From: an uncultured Lachnospiraceae bacterium
GTDB taxonomy: Bacteria; Bacillota_A; Clostridia; Lachnospirales; Lachnospiraceae
Length of the DNA: 7,712 nt
NCBI GenBank assembly: GCA_949957035.1
Contig: CATLIP010000113.1
Coordinates: 1-7,712, forward strand
Direction of reading: 5' to 3'
The notes under the pieces were generated by a model. The model was given only the letters and a program-made list of their open reading frames with translations, did no database searches and had not been told where the DNA came from. Made by a program: the position numbers and the translations under genes. Position 1 is the stretch's first letter. Each line of letters starts with the position of its first letter. Positions 6,304-7,712 of this stretch are shown here, one piece after another.

Positions 6304-6549
6304 ATGGCAGTAAAGATCAGATTAAGAAGAATGGGACAGAAAAAGGCTCCTTTTTATAGAATTATTGTAGCTGATTCAAGATCCCCGAGAGATGGCAAGT
6401 TTATTGATGAGATTGGTACTTATGATCCGAATTGCGATCCGAGTGCGATTAAGGTTGATGAGGAAGCAGCTAAGAAGTGGTTGAACAATGGAGCACAGCC
6501 AACAGAAGTTGTAAGCAAGATCTTTAAGATTGCAGGAATTGAAAAATAA
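6304..6549 (+). CDS. rpsP: 30S ribosomal protein S16
   Basis: This 81-residue protein is a primary structural component of the small ribosomal subunit and is needed for 30S assembly. The N-terminus [20 protein letters not shown] and the following [20 protein letters not shown] are diagnostic of bacterial S16. Length is typical of the short Clostridia form. Start ATG 6304 has GGAGGT at 6290-6295, eight bases upstream. It is separated from ffh by 105 bp holding a hairpin and a possible promoter, and from khpA by a short 39-bp gap. The order rpsP-khpA-rimM-trmD is conserved in Firmicutes and groups ribosome assembly with tRNA modification. Confidence 0.98.
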   Translation: MAVKIRLRRMGQKKAPFYRIIVADSRSPRDGKFIDEIGTYDPNCDPSAIKVDEEAAKKWLNNGAQPTEVVSKIFKIAGIEK

Positions 6550-6588
6550 ATCATAACTGTTAAATCTTGTTTATTGAGGTGCTTGATT

Positions 6589-6819
6589 ATGAAAGAGTTG
6601 GTTGAAGTCATTACGAAAGCTTTGGTTGATGATCCGGACAGCGTGGTTGTGACCGAGAGGGAAGAGAAGAAGACTTTGGTTCTGGAGGTACATGTCGCGG
6701 ATTCCGATATGGGAAAAGTAATCGGAAAACAGGGACGCATTGCCAAGGCAATTCGCTCGGTTGTGAAGGCTGCAGCCGCAAAAGAAGATAAGAAAGTTAT
6801 CGTTGACATTATGGATTAA
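6589..6819 (+). CDS. khpA: KH-domain RNA-binding protein KhpA (YlqC family)
   Basis: This 76-residue single-KH-domain protein binds RNA. In other Firmicutes it partners with KhpB (Jag/EloR) and affects cell elongation and small-RNA biology. The KH signature GKVIGKQGR is at 42-50, with the GxxG loop GKQG at 46-49. The tail KKVIVDIMD is the typical last strand. The frame extends upstream to a TTG at 6574, but ATG 6589 has GAGGTG at 6576-6581, seven bases away, and begins MKELVEVI as the family does. Its position between rpsP and rimM is the conserved one. The KhpA name rests on synteny plus sequence type. Confidence 0.94.
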   Translation: MKELVEVITKALVDDPDSVVVTEREEKKTLVLEVHVADSDMGKVIGKQGRIAKAIRSVVKAAAAKEDKKVIVDIMD

Positions 6820-6843
6820 GGGAATGGATACCCATTTATCCGG

Positions 6844-6872
6844 GGACAGAGGCAAGACATTGTGCTCTGTCC
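6844..6872 (+). other. Hairpin in the khpA-rimM spacer, possible weak terminator or attenuator
   Basis: GGACAGAG (6844-6851) pairs perfectly with CTCTGTCC (6865-6872). CAA (6853-6855) and TTG (6860-6862) can extend the stem inside, and G-U pairs can lengthen it outside. The following TTATTTAT is T-rich but broken by A's, so termination would be partial at most. It lies 24 bp after khpA, within the 110-bp gap before rimM, and may reduce expression of rimM and trmD relative to rpsP and khpA. Confidence 0.55.
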
Positions 6873-6929
6873 TTATTTATCATATATGTTCGCGGCAGAA
6901 CCTTTGGGGATACGTTAGGAGATTATGGT

Positions 6930-7436
6930 ATGGAAGAATTATTGCAGGTTGGGGTGATTACCCAGACACACGGAATCCGCGGAGAAGTAAAGGTATTTCC
7001 AACGACCGATGACGCCGCGCGGTTTCAGGACTTAAAACAGGTACTGTTAGATACGGGGAAAGAGACTCTGTCTCTGGAGGTTGAGAACGTCAAGTTTTTT
7101 AAACAGTTTGTGATTTTGAAATTCAAGGGCTATGATAACATCAATGATGTGGAACGATATAAACGTTGTCCCCTTCTGGTAGAGCGCAGTGAAGCAGTTC
7201 CCCTTGAGGAGGATGAGTATTTTATCACAGATATGATTGGAATGCAGGTTGTGACCGACGAAGGAGAGGATTTTGGCATACTGAAGGATGTGCTGGCAAC
7301 AGGGGCCAACGATGTGTATGTGATTGACCATCCGTCGGCAGGCGAGATTCTTGTGCCGGCAATCAAGGAATGTATTTTAGAGGTGGATATCCCGGGCAGG
7401 AGGATGAAGATTCATGTGATGGACGGGCTGCTCTGA
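6930..7436 (+). CDS. rimM: Ribosome maturation factor RimM (16S rRNA processing protein)
   Basis: This 168-residue assembly factor binds protein S19 and the head of the 30S subunit and is needed for efficient 16S rRNA maturation. The N-terminal RimM domain opens with the signature GVITQTHGIRGEVKVFPTTD (residues 8-27). A PRC-barrel domain occupies about 95-165, from YFITDMIGMQVVTDEGEDFG to the usual ILVPAIKECILEVDIPGRRM. Length is typical. ATG 6930 is preferred because AGGAG (6917-6921) lies eight bases upstream; the nearby ATG at 6925 is out of frame. A hairpin precedes the gene, and trmD follows after 86 bp, the standard arrangement. Confidence 0.97.
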   Translation: MEELLQVGVITQTHGIRGEVKVFPTTDDAARFQDLKQVLLDTGKETLSLEVENVKFFKQFVILKFKGYDNINDVERYKRCPLLVERSEAVPLEEDEYFITDMIGMQVVTDEGEDFGILKDVLATGANDVYVIDHPSAGEILVPAIKECILEVDIPGRRMKIHVMDGLL

Positions 7437-7522
7437 GCCTTGCTATCCTTTATATGAGAAAGACCATCCGCTCTGAGCTGTAAAATATCCAGAAGAGTAA
7501 ACGAATATGTAGGAGCAGGAAG

Positions 7523-7712
7523 ATGCAATTTTATATTATGACCTTATTTCCGGAAATGGTAATGCAGGGATTGAACACCAGTATCACGGGCAGGGCCATG
7601 GAGAGAGGGATTCTGTCGATTGATGCGGTCAATATCAGAGATTATGCATTTAACAAGCATAACAGTGTGGATGATTATCCTTATGGAGGCGGAGCCGGGA
7701 TGCTGATGCAGG
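7523..7712 (+). CDS. trmD: tRNA (guanine-N1-)-methyltransferase TrmD, N-terminal part (3' end outside window)
   Basis: This is the first 63 codons of TrmD, the SPOUT-class enzyme that uses S-adenosylmethionine to make m1G37 in tRNAs reading CNN codons and so prevents +1 frameshifting. The start [12 protein letters not shown] and the block [20 protein letters not shown] are diagnostic, ending at GAGMLMQ. The window edge cuts the gene; nothing suggests natural truncation. AGGAG at 7511-7515 lies seven bases before the ATG. Its place after rimM completes the conserved cluster; rplS (L19) commonly follows and would be expected just outside. Confidence 0.97.
   Translation, partial: MQFYIMTLFPEMVMQGLNTSITGRAMERGILSIDAVNIRDYAFNKHNSVDDYPYGGGAGMLMQ

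Noticed and set aside
6803..7012. Plus-strand 69-codon frame bridging khpA and rimM
   Set aside because: It overlaps both flanking genes, runs through a hairpin, has no family resemblance and no convincing ribosome binding site.
1..7712. CRISPR array, insertion sequence, prophage or tRNA gene
   Set aside because: No spaced repeats, transposase or phage genes, terminal inverted repeats or tRNA cloverleaf were seen; the window is densely filled with co-directional chromosomal genes.

Overview
The window looks like ordinary chromosome from a Gram-positive Clostridia member, most likely Lachnospiraceae. The evidence is the gene order ylxM-ffh-rpsP-khpA-rimM-trmD, strong AGGAG-type ribosome binding sites, moderate GC content, and protein sequences that resemble that family (a judgement from memory, not a search). 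All ten genes read on the plus strand. I see no phage, transposon, CRISPR, tRNA or rRNA.

Left part (1-1555): the C-terminal, cytoplasmic part of a GHKL-type sensor histidine kinase, cut by the window edge, is followed 29 bp later by a small membrane-anchored HD-GYP protein. The HD-GYP protein keeps all its recognisable metal ligands but has GYV in place of the signature GYP. Both are signalling proteins and may be co-transcribed.

Middle (1548-4473): a strong extended -10 sequence in the 3' end of the HD-GYP gene probably drives a 595-residue Xaa-Pro aminopeptidase. A signal-less, prodomain-less intracellular subtilisin-type protease follows. The two peptidases form a plausible two-gene unit that ends at a strong intrinsic terminator (13-bp perfect stem plus T7).

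Right part (4455-7712): the 3' arm of that terminator carries TTGACA, exactly 17 bp before TATGAT. The terminator of one operon and the promoter of the next are therefore physically interlocked. That promoter would serve ylxM and ffh (the SRP targeting GTPase and its small HTH partner), followed by rpsP (ribosomal protein S16), khpA (KH-domain RNA-binding protein), rimM (30S maturation factor) and trmD (tRNA m1G37 methyltransferase, cut by the right edge). This is the classical SRP/ribosome-maturation/tRNA-modification cluster. Hairpins lie in the ffh-rpsP and khpA-rimM spacers.

No clearly new system is visible. The items most worth a second look are the ylxM start region (overlapping terminator and promoter, a predicted leader of about 10 nt, and a terminator arm that can also pair with the ylxM Shine-Dalgarno), the GYV variant of the HD-GYP protein, and the intracellular subtilase beside the SRP operon.
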